From NCBI RefSeq assembly GCF_009646335.1, contig NZ_WJBU01000012.1, positions 120,041-184,040 of the forward strand: a DNA stretch of 64,000 bases. Direction: 5' to 3'. The notes under the pieces were generated by a model that saw only the letters and a program-made list of their open reading frames with translations, was not told where the DNA came from and did no database searches. Positions 36,663 to 46,571 of this stretch are shown here, in pieces (position 1 is the first letter of the stretch; every line of letters starts with the position of its first letter). The position numbers were made by a program, and so were the translations under genes. The stretch is from Caenimonas koreensis DSM 17982. GTDB taxonomy: Bacteria; Pseudomonadota; Gammaproteobacteria; Burkholderiales; Burkholderiaceae_C.

Positions 36663-37676
36663 TCAAGCCACCGACGCGAATTCCTCGGTATCGACTTCGC
36701 TCGCGGACTGCGCGCTGTAGCGCTGGCCCTTGACCGTCTTCTCGTTGATCAGTGCGTCAAGGCGCGCGATCAGCGTTGCGTCGAGCTTGACGCTGGCAGC
36801 GCCTACGTCGTCTTGCAAGTGCTCGACGCTGGTCGTGCCGGGGATCACTATGATGTGCGGCGCTTTGTGCAGCAGCCATGCAATCGCGAGTTGCGCAGGC
36901 GTGCAGCCCGCCTCTTGTGCGAGCGACTTGAAGCCCGGCAGCAATTTCAGGTTCGCCGCGTAGTTCTCCGGCGTGAAGCGCGGCATCGAGCGTCGGATGT
37001 CTTTCGCGTCGAGTGTCGAAACATCGTGCAATGCATCGGCCAGGAAGCCACGCGCCACGGGGCTGAACGCCACGAATGCCGCGCCAATTTCGCGGCATGC
37101 ATCGAGCACAGCGATCTCGGGGTTGCGCGTCCACAGCGAGTATTCCGTCTGCACCGCGCTGATCGGGTGAACGGCATGCGCTTTGCGCAGCGTCGCGGCT
37201 GAAACTTCAGACAAGCCAATGCTGCGCACCTTGCCTGCGCGCACCAGGTCACTCATCGCGCCCACGCTGTCTTCAATGGGCACCTGCTTGTCCCAGCGGT
37301 GCAGGTAATACAGGTCGATCACGTCCGTCTGCAGACGGCGCAGGCTGTCCTCGCAATTCTTGCGAACGGTGTCCGGCCGGCCGTCGATCACGCGGCGCAG
37401 CATGCCGTCGTCACCGGGCACACCCGCCATGCCGCCTTTGCTGGCGAGCGTGAACTGGCGGCGATGCGGCTTCATCACTTTGCCAACCAGCGTTTCATTC
37501 GCGCCGAACCCGTAGAGGGCTGCAGTGTCGAAAAGCGTCACGCCAGCATCGAGCGCCGCCAGCAACACGCGCTCGCCCTGCTCGGGCGGCGGCGGCTTGC
37601 CATAGGCGTGGCTCAGGTTCATGCACCCGAGGCCGATGGCGGTGACTTCGAACGGGCCGAGCGCGCGGGTTTGCAT
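36663..37676 (-). CDS. Aldo/keto reductase at the end of the pmd operon
   Basis: A 337-residue NADPH-dependent oxidoreductase of the AKR family. The N-terminus is LGPFEVTAIGLGCMNLSHAYG, the catalytic Asp/Tyr region is FDTAALYGFGANETLVGK, and the lysine lies in LASKGG. The conserved DVIDLYYLHRWDKQVPIED segment includes the active-site histidine. It begins 5 bases after the pmdC stop, so it is probably co-transcribed and may reduce an aromatic aldehyde or pathway side product. That role is inferred only from position. Confidence 0.85.
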   Translation of the reverse strand: MQTRALGPFEVTAIGLGCMNLSHAYGKPPPPEQGERVLLAALDAGVTLFDTAALYGFGANETLVGKVMKPHRRQFTLASKGGMAGVPGDDGMLRRVIDGRPDTVRKNCEDSLRRLQTDVIDLYYLHRWDKQVPIEDSVGAMSDLVRAGKVRSIGLSEVSAATLRKAHAVHPISAVQTEYSLWTRNPEIAVLDACREIGAAFVAFSPVARGFLADALHDVSTLDAKDIRRSMPRFTPENYAANLKLLPGFKSLAQEAGCTPAQLAIAWLLHKAPHIIVIPGTTSVEHLQDDVGAASVKLDATLIARLDALINEKTVKGQRYSAQSASEVDTEEFASVA

Positions 37677-37681
37677 GTCGG

Positions 37682-39483
<1,802 letters not shown>

Positions 39484-39518
39484 TCAAGCCTCCGAAGAGC
39501 CGCCTCGACGAGGCTTGG

Positions 39519-39557
39519 GCCCCCTCGGGGGGCAGTGAATGAAGTGAACGTGGGGGC
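39519..39557. repeat. GC-rich intergenic element, copy 2, inside the pmd operon
   Basis: GCCCCCTCGGGGGGC, then about 17 bases, then GTGGGGGC. The layout is the same as at 20774-20820. It lies in the 81-base gap between pmdA and pmdB, next to a small perfect palindrome CCTCGACGAGG at 39503-39513. The C-run can form alternative hairpins with either G-run. It could act as a partial terminator, an RNA-processing site or only a passive dispersed repeat. Confidence 0.65.
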
Positions 39558-39564
39558 TCATGGA

Positions 39565-40005
39565 CTAGAGTCCCCGCTTTGTTGACGTACCTTGCGGCTG
39601 GCGATGTGGCTGGGCCGTGCCGTCTTCACCCGTACGGCGATTGCCTTCAGGCGAGCGGCCACCGGCGATCATCATGTCGCGGTATTCCTCTTCGGTCATG
39701 CCCGTCATGCTGCCGGCCATCTGCTGGAAGCTCTTGCCGTGCGTGGCACCCAGTTTCGCGAGGAAGTAAATGTTGCCGCCCAGGCCAATGCACGCATTGA
39801 GGTCGCGCGCGAGCACGGCCTCTTTCTGCGCTTCAGTCATCGGCCATTCATCAAGATAGGCGCGTTCGTTCGCCTTGAAGCGCTCGCGGTTTTCCGCCTT
39901 CATCAGCGACATGCAGAACTGGTTGAGGTGATAGCCGCGGCGCGACTGCTCCGCATCGAAGATCGTCGTGCCGGGCACGTCGAGATAGGGCTTGTCGAGT
40001 GGCAT
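39565..40005 (-). CDS. pmdA: Protocatechuate 4,5-dioxygenase alpha subunit
   Basis: A 146-residue LigA-type subunit that caps the active site of the beta subunit. The family sequence is clear: IFDAEQSRRGYHLNQFCMSLMKAENRERFKANERAYL and LNACIGLGGNIYFLAKLGATHGKSFQQMAGSMTGM. The C-terminus (GNRRTGEDGTAQPHRQPQGTS) is low-complexity. I start at 40005 (MPLDKPYLD), 5 bases after the PDC hydrolase stop. Separate alpha and beta genes are the usual form for protocatechuate 4,5-dioxygenase. Confidence 0.95.
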   Translation of the reverse strand: MPLDKPYLDVPGTTIFDAEQSRRGYHLNQFCMSLMKAENRERFKANERAYLDEWPMTEAQKEAVLARDLNACIGLGGNIYFLAKLGATHGKSFQQMAGSMTGMTEEEYRDMMIAGGRSPEGNRRTGEDGTAQPHRQPQGTSTKRGL

Positions 40006-40010
40006 GGCGC

Positions 40011-40916
40011 TTATCCCCAATAGAGGCGGGTCGGGTTGTCCACGAGCAGCTTGCGTTGCAGCTCGCTCGTTGTTGCGATGTGCGGAATGAAATCCACGAG
40101 CAGGCCATCGTCGGGCATGTGGTTCTTGAGGTTCGGGTGTGGCCAGTCGGTGCCCCACAGCACGCGATCGGGAAAGGTCTCGACGATCTGCCGCGCGAAG
40201 GGAATCACGTCGCGATAAGCATTCTGCTCGCCGTTCAAGGCGGGCGGGCCGCCCACGCTCAAGCGCTCGGGGCAGCTCACCTTCGACCACACGTTGGGGT
40301 ATTCGCGCATGAAGCGCATGAACAGGGCGAACTCGGGGCCATCGACAGGCTTGGTCACGTCAGGCCGCCCCATGTGATCGACGACGACGGTAGTCGGCAA
40401 GGCCGTGAAGAAGTCCCACAGCTCGGGCAGGTCGACAGCCTCGAAATAGATCACCACATGCCAGCCCAGCGGCGCAATGCGCGCTGCAATTTCCATCAAC
40501 TCGTCTTTGGGCGTGAAGTCCACCAGCCGCTTGACGAAGTTGAAGCGCACGCCCCGCACACCCGCAGCATTCATCGCGTGAAGTTGTTCGTCGGTGACAT
40601 TCCGCTTGACCGTGACGACGCCGCGAGCGCGGCTATTCGAGTGAGCGAGCGCATCGAGCAGCGCGCTGTTGTCCGCGCCGTGGCAGGTGGCCTGCACGAT
40701 CACGTTCTTGTCGAAACCCAGGTGGTCGCGCAGCGCAAAGAGCTGGTCACGGCTTGCATCGCACGGTGTGTATTTGCGCTCGGGCGCAAACGGGAATTGC
40801 TCGCCAGGGCCGAACACGTGGCAGTGCGCGTCCACGCTGCCGGGCGGCAACTTGAATCGCGGCTTGGAGGGGCCGTCGTACCAGTCGAGCCAGCCGGGGG
40901 TTTTGTCGTATTTCAT
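40011..40916 (-). CDS. pmdD: 2-pyrone-4,6-dicarboxylate hydrolase (LigI/PmdD)
   Basis: A 301-residue amidohydrolase-fold enzyme that opens the PDC lactone to 4-oxalomesaconate. The HxH motif is VDAHCHVFGPGEQFPF. The family segments CHGADNSALLDAL, VRGVRFNFVKRLVDF, VVVDHMGRPDV and the final DRVLWGTDWPHPNLKNHMPDDG match LigI. LigI acts without a bound metal despite the fold. It lies between the CHA aldolase (8 bases) and pmdA. Confidence 0.94.
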   Translation of the reverse strand: MKYDKTPGWLDWYDGPSKPRFKLPPGSVDAHCHVFGPGEQFPFAPERKYTPCDASRDQLFALRDHLGFDKNVIVQATCHGADNSALLDALAHSNSRARGVVTVKRNVTDEQLHAMNAAGVRGVRFNFVKRLVDFTPKDELMEIAARIAPLGWHVVIYFEAVDLPELWDFFTALPTTVVVDHMGRPDVTKPVDGPEFALFMRFMREYPNVWSKVSCPERLSVGGPPALNGEQNAYRDVIPFARQIVETFPDRVLWGTDWPHPNLKNHMPDDGLLVDFIPHIATTSELQRKLLVDNPTRLYWG

Positions 40917-40924
40917 TCTCGCGT

Positions 40925-41608
40925 TCAGTCGATGTACTTCAAGCCCGCCTTCTCCAGCGGCTCGCGCATCTTGTACATGTCCAGGCCCAGCACACCGGAG
41001 GCAAGCTTGGCGCGCTTTTCGCCTTCAAGCGCTTCGCGCGCTGCCGCAGCGTCCAGCGTCTTTTGTGCGAGCGCGGCGGGCACGATGACGACGCCGTCGT
41101 CGTCCGCCACCACAACGTCACCCGGATGAACCAGCGCACCCGCACATACCAGCGGAATGTTCACCGAGCCGAGCGTGGCCTTGATCGTGCCCTTGGAACT
41201 GATCGCCTTGCTCCACACCGGAAAGCGCATTTCGCCCAGCGTCTTCACGTCGCGAACACCTGCGTCGATGACGAGCGCGCGTGCGCCGCGTGCCTGGAAG
41301 CTCGTGGCGAGCAAGTCGCCGAAGAAGCCGTCGGTGTTGTCGGCGGTGCACGCGGCGATCACGATGTCGCCGGGCTGGATCTGCTCTGCCACGACGTGCA
41401 GCATCCAGTTGTCGCCGGGCTGCAGCAGCACGGTGACTGCCGTGCCCGAGACTTGCGCGCCCGCATAAATCGGCCGCATGTAAGGCTTGAGCAGGCCCAC
41501 GCGCCCCATCGCTTCGTGCACAGTGGCCGAGCCGAATTTTGCGAGGCCATCAGCAGCAGCGCGGTCGGCACGCTTGATATTCCGGTACACAACGCCGAGT
41601 TCGTACAT
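40925..41608 (-). CDS. pmdF: 4-carboxy-4-hydroxy-2-oxoadipate aldolase (LigK/PmdF)
   Basis: A 227-residue RraA-fold aldolase that splits CHA into pyruvate and oxaloacetate, the last step of the protocatechuate 4,5-cleavage pathway. The conserved Arg-Asp pair lies in [16 protein letters not shown], with the family segments [15 protein letters not shown] and [17 protein letters not shown]. The family also includes proteins of other function, but the position between the hydratase and the PDC hydrolase supports this assignment. Confidence 0.93.
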   Translation of the reverse strand: MYELGVVYRNIKRADRAAADGLAKFGSATVHEAMGRVGLLKPYMRPIYAGAQVSGTAVTVLLQPGDNWMLHVVAEQIQPGDIVIAACTADNTDGFFGDLLATSFQARGARALVIDAGVRDVKTLGEMRFPVWSKAISSKGTIKATLGSVNIPLVCAGALVHPGDVVVADDDGVVIVPAALAQKTLDAAAAREALEGEKRAKLASGVLGLDMYKMREPLEKAGLKYID

Positions 41609-41618
41609 CGTCTTCTCC

Positions 41619-42647
41619 TCAGTGGCCCTTGGCCTTCAGTTGCGCATCCAGGCGCGGGAACACGCGGCGCGCGTTGCCTTCATAAATCTGCTGCTTTTCC
41701 TCCGCCGACAAAAGCTTCGATGCTTCGATGTAGCGCTTGGTGTCGTCGTAGTAGTTGCCCGTCTCGGGGTCGATGCCGCGCACGGCGCCAATCATCTCGG
41801 AGGCAAACAGCACGTTCTTCACCGGGATCACGGTGTTGAGCAGGTCGATGCCCGGTTGGTGATACACGCAGGTGTCGAAGAAGATGTTGTTGAGCAGGTG
41901 GTCTTTGAGCAGCGGCTTTTTCATCTCTTGCGCCAGGCCACGGAAGCGCCCCCAGTGGTAGGGCACTGCGCCGCCGCCGTGCGGAATGATGAATTTCAGC
42001 GTCGGGAAATCCTTGAACAGGTCGCCCTGGATCAGCTGCATGAACGCAGTGGTGTCAGCGTTCAGGTAGTGCGCGCCCGTCGTGTGGAAAGCCGGATTGC
42101 AGCTCGTGCTCACGTGGATCATCGCGGGCAGTTCGTACTCCACCATCTTCTCGTAGATGGGGTACCACATGCGGTCGGTGAGCGGCGGCGAGGTCCAGTG
42201 GCCGCCCGATGGATCGGGGTTGAGGTTGATGCCGACGTTGCCGTATTCCTTCACGCATTTTTCGAGTTCGGGAATGCATGTCTTCGGATCGACGCCGGGT
42301 GACTGCGGCAGCATCGCCACCGGCACAAAGTTGTCGGGAAAGAGCTGGCCCACGCGATAGCAAAGCTCGTTGCAGATGGCGGCCCATGTGGACGACACAT
42401 TGAAGTCGCCGATGTGATGCGCCATGAAGCTCGCGCGTGGCGAGAAGAGGGTGAGGTCGCTGCCGCGCTCTTTCATCAGCCGCAGCTGGTTGGCGGCAAT
42501 GGATTCGCGCAGTTCGTCATCGCTGATCTTCAGCTCGGATGCCTTGGGCATCACCGACGGGTCCTTGATGCCGGCGATCTGCTTGTTGCGCCAGTCTTCC
42601 AGCGCCTTGGGCGCGGTGGTGTAGTGGCCGTGGCAGTCGATGATCAT
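41619..42647 (-). CDS. pmdE: 4-oxalomesaconate hydratase (LigJ/PmdE)
   Basis: A 342-residue amidohydrolase-superfamily enzyme that hydrates 4-oxalomesaconate to 4-carboxy-4-hydroxy-2-oxoadipate. It begins [19 protein letters not shown], with the HxH motif, and has [28 protein letters not shown] and [22 protein letters not shown] as in LigJ. I start at 42647, with GAGGA just upstream. The longer open frame is not needed. It follows the ModA-like gene by about 40 bases and heads the pmdE-F-D-A-B-C series. Confidence 0.94.
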   Translation of the reverse strand: MIIDCHGHYTTAPKALEDWRNKQIAGIKDPSVMPKASELKISDDELRESIAANQLRLMKERGSDLTLFSPRASFMAHHIGDFNVSSTWAAICNELCYRVGQLFPDNFVPVAMLPQSPGVDPKTCIPELEKCVKEYGNVGINLNPDPSGGHWTSPPLTDRMWYPIYEKMVEYELPAMIHVSTSCNPAFHTTGAHYLNADTTAFMQLIQGDLFKDFPTLKFIIPHGGGAVPYHWGRFRGLAQEMKKPLLKDHLLNNIFFDTCVYHQPGIDLLNTVIPVKNVLFASEMIGAVRGIDPETGNYYDDTKRYIEASKLLSAEEKQQIYEGNARRVFPRLDAQLKAKGH

Positions 42648-42687
42648 GTTTTCCTCGTTTTGAATGTTGCCGCCTGGGGGACTGGGT

Positions 42688-43377
42688 TCAGGCCGGGTCC
42701 ATACCCTGTCGGCGCTTGGCCGCGTCGGCACGCTGTGACGTCATGAAGGCAAACATCGCACGCACCGCGTCTGCGTGTTCTGACGCCGTGCAGATGCCGG
42801 CAGAGAAAGTGGTCGTGATCTGGATGTCATCGGGCAGCGGGCCAACGACGTCGATGCCTTCAAGATGCATCAGCTCGCTCAGCTGCTGGAAGCCAAGTGC
42901 GACATCGCCTCGCGCGACCAGCGTGCCCACCGGCACACCGGGCGATGCCTGCACGATGCGGTCCTTGATCTCGTCGGCGATGCCCCAGCGCTCGAAGAGC
43001 TTGGTCAGCGCCACGCCGCTCGGGCCGGTGGAATAGCCGATGGATCGCGCCGATTGAACGGCCGCCTTGACGGCGGCTTCGCTCGAAATATCAGGATGCG
43101 CGTCGCCCGCTTTCACGGCCACTGCAACGCCGGAGCGAACGAGATCGCAGCGCGTGCCGGCCACCACCTTGCCGGCGGCGATGAGTTTGTCGATGGCGTC
43201 TGCTGCGAGCACGACGAAGTCGAAGGCCTCGCCGGCCTGCACGCGCTTGGCCGCGTCCACACCGCCGACGGACTCAACCTCGACGGCCATGCCCGCTTCG
43301 CTTTGCCAGCCCGCAGCCAGGTCAGCCAGCAGCTGACGCGTGGCCATAGATGAGATTCCCTTGAGAGCTGCTGTCAT
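42688..43377 (-). CDS. ModA-like substrate-binding domain protein without signal peptide
   Basis: A 229-residue protein of the molybdate-binding-protein-like (ModA/extracellular binding) fold: LKGISSMATRQLLADLAAGWQSEAGMAVEVESVGGVDAAKRVQAGEAFDFVVLAADAIDKL, then SIGYSTGPSGVALTKLFERWGI. No N-terminal hydrophobic signal is seen from 43377 or from the internal ATG at 43347, so it is probably cytoplasmic. It is the first gene of the pmd operon, divergent from the LysR gene, where Comamonas-type clusters have the isomerase pmdU and transporter pmdK. It may bind a pathway intermediate or an effector. No activity can be claimed. Confidence 0.8.
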   Translation of the reverse strand: MTAALKGISSMATRQLLADLAAGWQSEAGMAVEVESVGGVDAAKRVQAGEAFDFVVLAADAIDKLIAAGKVVAGTRCDLVRSGVAVAVKAGDAHPDISSEAAVKAAVQSARSIGYSTGPSGVALTKLFERWGIADEIKDRIVQASPGVPVGTLVARGDVALGFQQLSELMHLEGIDVVGPLPDDIQITTTFSAGICTASEHADAVRAMFAFMTSQRADAAKRRQGMDPA

Positions 43378-43492
43378 GAATGAGCGGATTCTGCGAGGGC
43401 GATACCAATACGGAAAGCGCGGGCATCCGCTAGCAGCTAGAACAAGCCCTTATATCCGCCCCTGTGCTATGTCTCTAGACTTGGAGCCAGAC
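43378..43492. promoter_or_regulatory. Divergent control region of the pmd operon and LysR gene
   Basis: These 115 bases lie between the start of the first pmd-operon gene (minus) and the LysR start (plus), the normal site for a LysR-type regulator. A short palindrome CTAGCAGCTAG lies near 43430-43440. An exact T-N11-A operator cannot be chosen among several possibilities. Confidence 0.55.
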
Positions 43493-44410
43493 ATGGACCT
43501 GAAACAGCTTGAATACTTCGTCCGCGTTGCGGAGCTGGGCAGTTTCACCCGCGCTGCCATTGCGCTCGACATTGCGCAGCCCGCGCTCAGCCGCCAGGTG
43601 CGGCTGCTCGAAGTGGAGCTGCGCCAGAACCTGCTCACGCGCAATGGCCGCGGTGCCTCGCCCACCGAGGCAGGCAAGCTCCTGCTGGAGCACGGGCGCG
43701 GCATCCTGCACCAGGTCTCGCGCGCGAAGGAGGAGCTTGGGCGCGTGCGTGGTGCGCTGGCAGGGCGTGTGGCAGTCGGCCTGCCACCGAGCGTCGCGAA
43801 GATGATGGCGGTGCCGCTCATTCGTGAGTTCCGCAAGGCGATGCCCGAGGCTTCGATCTCGATCACTGAGGGGCTTTCAACAGCAATGCACGAGTCGCTG
43901 ACAACAGGCCGCCTCGACATCGCGTTGCTCTACAACGCGACGGCATCGCCGGGGGTGGAACTCACGCCCTTGCTGGAAGAGGCGCTGTTTCTCGTGGAGC
44001 GGCGCAACGCGAAGTCGCCTGCATCAGCCAAGGCCGCGACGAGCGCTGTGCAGTTGCGCGACCTGGCCAGCGTGCCGCTGATCATCCCCAGCCGCCCAAA
44101 TGCGATCCGCATGCAGGTCGAGTCGGAGATGGCGGCGGTGGGCTGCAAGCCTGATGTTGTTCTTGAGATCGATGGCGTCGCTGCAATCCTCGATCTTGTC
44201 GAAGATGGCGCGGGCAGTGCCATCCTGTCGCGCAACGCCGTGGCGACGTCGGCGCGGCCTGATGCATTCACCTGCCGGCCCATCAAGGGCCCGGCCATTC
44301 GCAGCCGCCTCATGATTGCCATGAGCTCGCAGCGGCCCGCCACGCTCACGCAAAAGGCGATGCTGCAGCTGATCCAGCAGATGGCGCCGCAGATGCTCGC
44401 GGCGCGGTAG
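43493..44410 (+). CDS. LysR-type regulator of the protocatechuate 4,5-cleavage operon (PmdR-like)
   Basis: A 305-residue LysR-type transcription factor. The N-terminal winged helix is MDLKQLEYFVRVAELGSFTRAAIALDIAQPALSRQVRLLEVELRQNLLTRNGRG. The C-terminal effector domain includes VGLPPSVAKMMAVPLIREFRKAMPEASISITEG. I start at 43493 because GGAG lies 6-7 bases upstream and relatives start MDLKQLEYF. It is divergent from the pmd operon, which is the position of PmdR in Comamonas. Its stop codon abuts the stop of the convergent oxidoreductase with no gap. Confidence 0.88.
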   Translation: MDLKQLEYFVRVAELGSFTRAAIALDIAQPALSRQVRLLEVELRQNLLTRNGRGASPTEAGKLLLEHGRGILHQVSRAKEELGRVRGALAGRVAVGLPPSVAKMMAVPLIREFRKAMPEASISITEGLSTAMHESLTTGRLDIALLYNATASPGVELTPLLEEALFLVERRNAKSPASAKAATSAVQLRDLASVPLIIPSRPNAIRMQVESEMAAVGCKPDVVLEIDGVAAILDLVEDGAGSAILSRNAVATSARPDAFTCRPIKGPAIRSRLMIAMSSQRPATLTQKAMLQLIQQMAPQMLAAR

Positions 44411-45328
44411 CTACCCGCGCGGGCTGCGTGTGGCGATCAGCCGGTCGGCGTAGTCCTGCCAGCGCGCGTCCTTGGGCAAATCCTTGAACACGCCGCCAGC
44501 GGTCTGGTCGGCCACCCATTGCTGCTTGTCGGCAATCGCGCGACCCATGAACGGCTCGAACCCTGCTTCGTTCACCGTGTTGGCCGCTTCGCGCATTTCC
44601 TCAGCCCGCCGCTTGCCGTGCTGCACGACGCGGCTGAAAAAGTACGCGCCTTGCTTGTGCCAGTCGATGGACGGAAACGTTTCGGCAAGCGTTGGCAGCA
44701 CGTGGTCTTCAACGCCGTACTCGCGCGCCGTGGTGTAGCTCTCGATCACCAGCGCCTCCAGCCCTTTGATCATGATGCTGCGGCACATCTTGATGGCCGA
44801 GGCCACGCCCAGTTCGCTGGAGACGGCCTTGGCGTCCAGGCCCCATTGCGCGAGCAACGCCGCGAGCTCATGCGCCTTCGCGCCGCCAAGCAGCATCGGC
44901 ACCTTGATGCCGTAGGGCGGCACGGACGTCATCACGCCAGCTTCGACATAGTGCGCGCCGCTCGCATCGATCAGCGCTGCGGCTTGCTGCTTGGTGCCAG
45001 GTGAGGCGGAGTTGAGGTCGAGAAAAGTGGCGCCCGGCTGCATGAAAGGCGCGGCCTCGCGCGCGACGGCGAGCGTGTTGGAGGCGGTCACTGCAGAGAT
45101 CACGAGGTTGCAGCCTTCGCACAGCGCTTGCATCGACGGCTGGGCTGTCACGCCTGCATCGTGTGCGTGGGCCAGTTCCTTCGTGCGCTGGGCCGGGTCG
45201 GCAAACTTCAGGTCCCAGGCGGCCACACCCTGCACGCCTGCTTTCGTTCTGAGGCCCGCGCTGAAGATCTTGCCGACTTCTCCGTAGCCGATCAGGCCGA
45301 TGCTGCCCATAGAGGGGGTTGCGTTCAT
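44411..45328 (-). CDS. NAD(P)-dependent 6PGDH-like oxidoreductase (DUF1932 type)
   Basis: A 305-residue dehydrogenase of the 3-hydroxyisobutyrate/6-phosphogluconate superfamily. The Rossmann motif is SIGLIGYGEVGKIFSAGL, and a substrate-binding segment LNSASPGTKQQAAALIDASGAHYVEAGVM follows. A conserved lysine region near SAIKMCRSIMIKGLEALVIE matches the C-terminal DUF1932-type domain. AGGAG precedes the start. It follows the Bug receptor gene by 19 bases and is probably co-transcribed with it. A role in aromatic-acid catabolism is suggested by position only. Confidence 0.85.
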   Translation of the reverse strand: MNATPSMGSIGLIGYGEVGKIFSAGLRTKAGVQGVAAWDLKFADPAQRTKELAHAHDAGVTAQPSMQALCEGCNLVISAVTASNTLAVAREAAPFMQPGATFLDLNSASPGTKQQAAALIDASGAHYVEAGVMTSVPPYGIKVPMLLGGAKAHELAALLAQWGLDAKAVSSELGVASAIKMCRSIMIKGLEALVIESYTTAREYGVEDHVLPTLAETFPSIDWHKQGAYFFSRVVQHGKRRAEEMREAANTVNEAGFEPFMGRAIADKQQWVADQTAGGVFKDLPKDARWQDYADRLIATRSPRG

Positions 45329-45347
45329 TCAAGGTGCTCCTGGCGCG

Positions 45348-46322
45348 TCATTGCCGCGGGATTTTTGCACGCGCGATCACGTCGCTCCATCGGCGGATGT
45401 CGCTTTCCATACGCTGGCCCAGTTGGGCCGGCGTGCTGCCCTGCGCGACGAGGTTCAATTCGGCCAGTCGCCGGATGACGTCAGGCTGCGCCAGCACGGC
45501 CTGCACTTCGCTGTTCAGCCGGGCGATTACCGCCGCGGGCGTGCGCGCGGGCGCTGCCAGGCCGTTCCACGACGACACGGCGAAACGTGCCAATGCGCCG
45601 CCTGAACTGCGCACGGTCGGCACATCCGGCAACTGAGCGGCGCGCTGCTCGCCCAGCACGGCCAGCGGCACCAGCGCGCGGGCTGCAACTTGCGGCATGA
45701 GCGGCCCGAGGATGTCGATCCCTGCGTCGATCTCGCCGCCGCGCAGCGCCGAGACCATGGCCGGTGTTCCGTTGAAGGGGATGACCTGGGCGTCTATGCC
45801 CGCAGTGACCTTCAGCAATTCAGCGGCCAGGTTCTGCGTCGTCCCGATTTGGGGTGTGCCGATGTTCAGCTTGCCCGGGTTGGCGTGTGCATAGGCGAGC
45901 AGGGCGCCCAGGGTGTCGAAGCGGCCTGCCGCCTTCACGACGATGGCCAGGTCAAAGGTCGCAAGCAGCGAGATCGGCGCGAAATCCTTCAGCGTGTCGA
46001 ACGCAAGCGTCTTGAACAGGGCTGCGCTCACGGCTGTGCCGCTGGAAACCAGCAGCAGCGTGTGGCCGTCCGGCTCCGCGCGCGCCACCTGCTCGGCCGC
46101 GACAACGCCGCCAGCGCTGGGCTTGTTGTCGATGATGACGGCCTGGCCCAGCGGGCCCGCGAGCCGTTCGGCGACCAGCCGGGCGGTGAGGTCGGCGGCG
46201 CCACCGGCACCGTTCGGCACCACGATTCGCACGGCCCTGGTGCCGAAAACGGCAGCCTGGCTGGCACCCGGCCACAAGGCTGCCCCGGCAAGCATCGACA
46301 AGGCGAATCTGCGGCTGGGCAT
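45348..46322 (-). CDS. Bug-family receptor next to the pmd cluster
   Basis: A 324-residue TctC/Bug-type periplasmic binding protein. The leader MPSRRFALSMLAGAALWPGASQAA carries a twin-arginine-like SRRFAL motif. The mature part has AVRIVVPNGAGGAADLTARLVAERL and QAVIIDNKPSAGGVVAAEQVARAEPDGHTLLLVSSGT. No TctA or TctB genes are nearby. In Comamonas the Bug protein TphC brings terephthalate to shared TctAB components, so this one may bind an aromatic or other carboxylate that feeds the pmd pathway. That is inference. Confidence 0.9.
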   Translation of the reverse strand: MPSRRFALSMLAGAALWPGASQAAVFGTRAVRIVVPNGAGGAADLTARLVAERLAGPLGQAVIIDNKPSAGGVVAAEQVARAEPDGHTLLLVSSGTAVSAALFKTLAFDTLKDFAPISLLATFDLAIVVKAAGRFDTLGALLAYAHANPGKLNIGTPQIGTTQNLAAELLKVTAGIDAQVIPFNGTPAMVSALRGGEIDAGIDILGPLMPQVAARALVPLAVLGEQRAAQLPDVPTVRSSGGALARFAVSSWNGLAAPARTPAAVIARLNSEVQAVLAQPDVIRRLAELNLVAQGSTPAQLGQRMESDIRRWSDVIARAKIPRQ

Positions 46323-46532
46323 GCTGCGTACTCCTGGGGAACTGGTTACAGATCACGCAAAAATTGTGCAATTTCATGCGTGAATAAGACACACCGTACC
46401 GCTTTTGCGGCTAGGCAGGAACGATTTGCCTGTGCAATTTGTCCTACACGGCAAAATGGGGTGCCTGTGAATCTTTGGTTTTGCAAGCGCGTGGGTATCA
46501 TTTTTGTCACATACAGAAGTAGGAGCGAGCCG

Positions 46533-46571
46533 ATGGCCGAGCAGGCCTGCGGACCAGAATGGGTGATGTAA
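46533..46571 (+). CDS. Possible 12-codon leader ORF overlapping the exporter start
   Basis: ATG at 46533 is preceded by AGGAG at ideal spacing and encodes MAEQACGPEWVM, ending in TAA at 46569-46571. The exporter ATG at 46559 lies inside it in another frame and has no good ribosome-binding site of its own. The short ORF could therefore couple or control exporter translation by termination-reinitiation. Nothing proves that it is translated. Confidence 0.45.
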   Translation: MAEQACGPEWVM

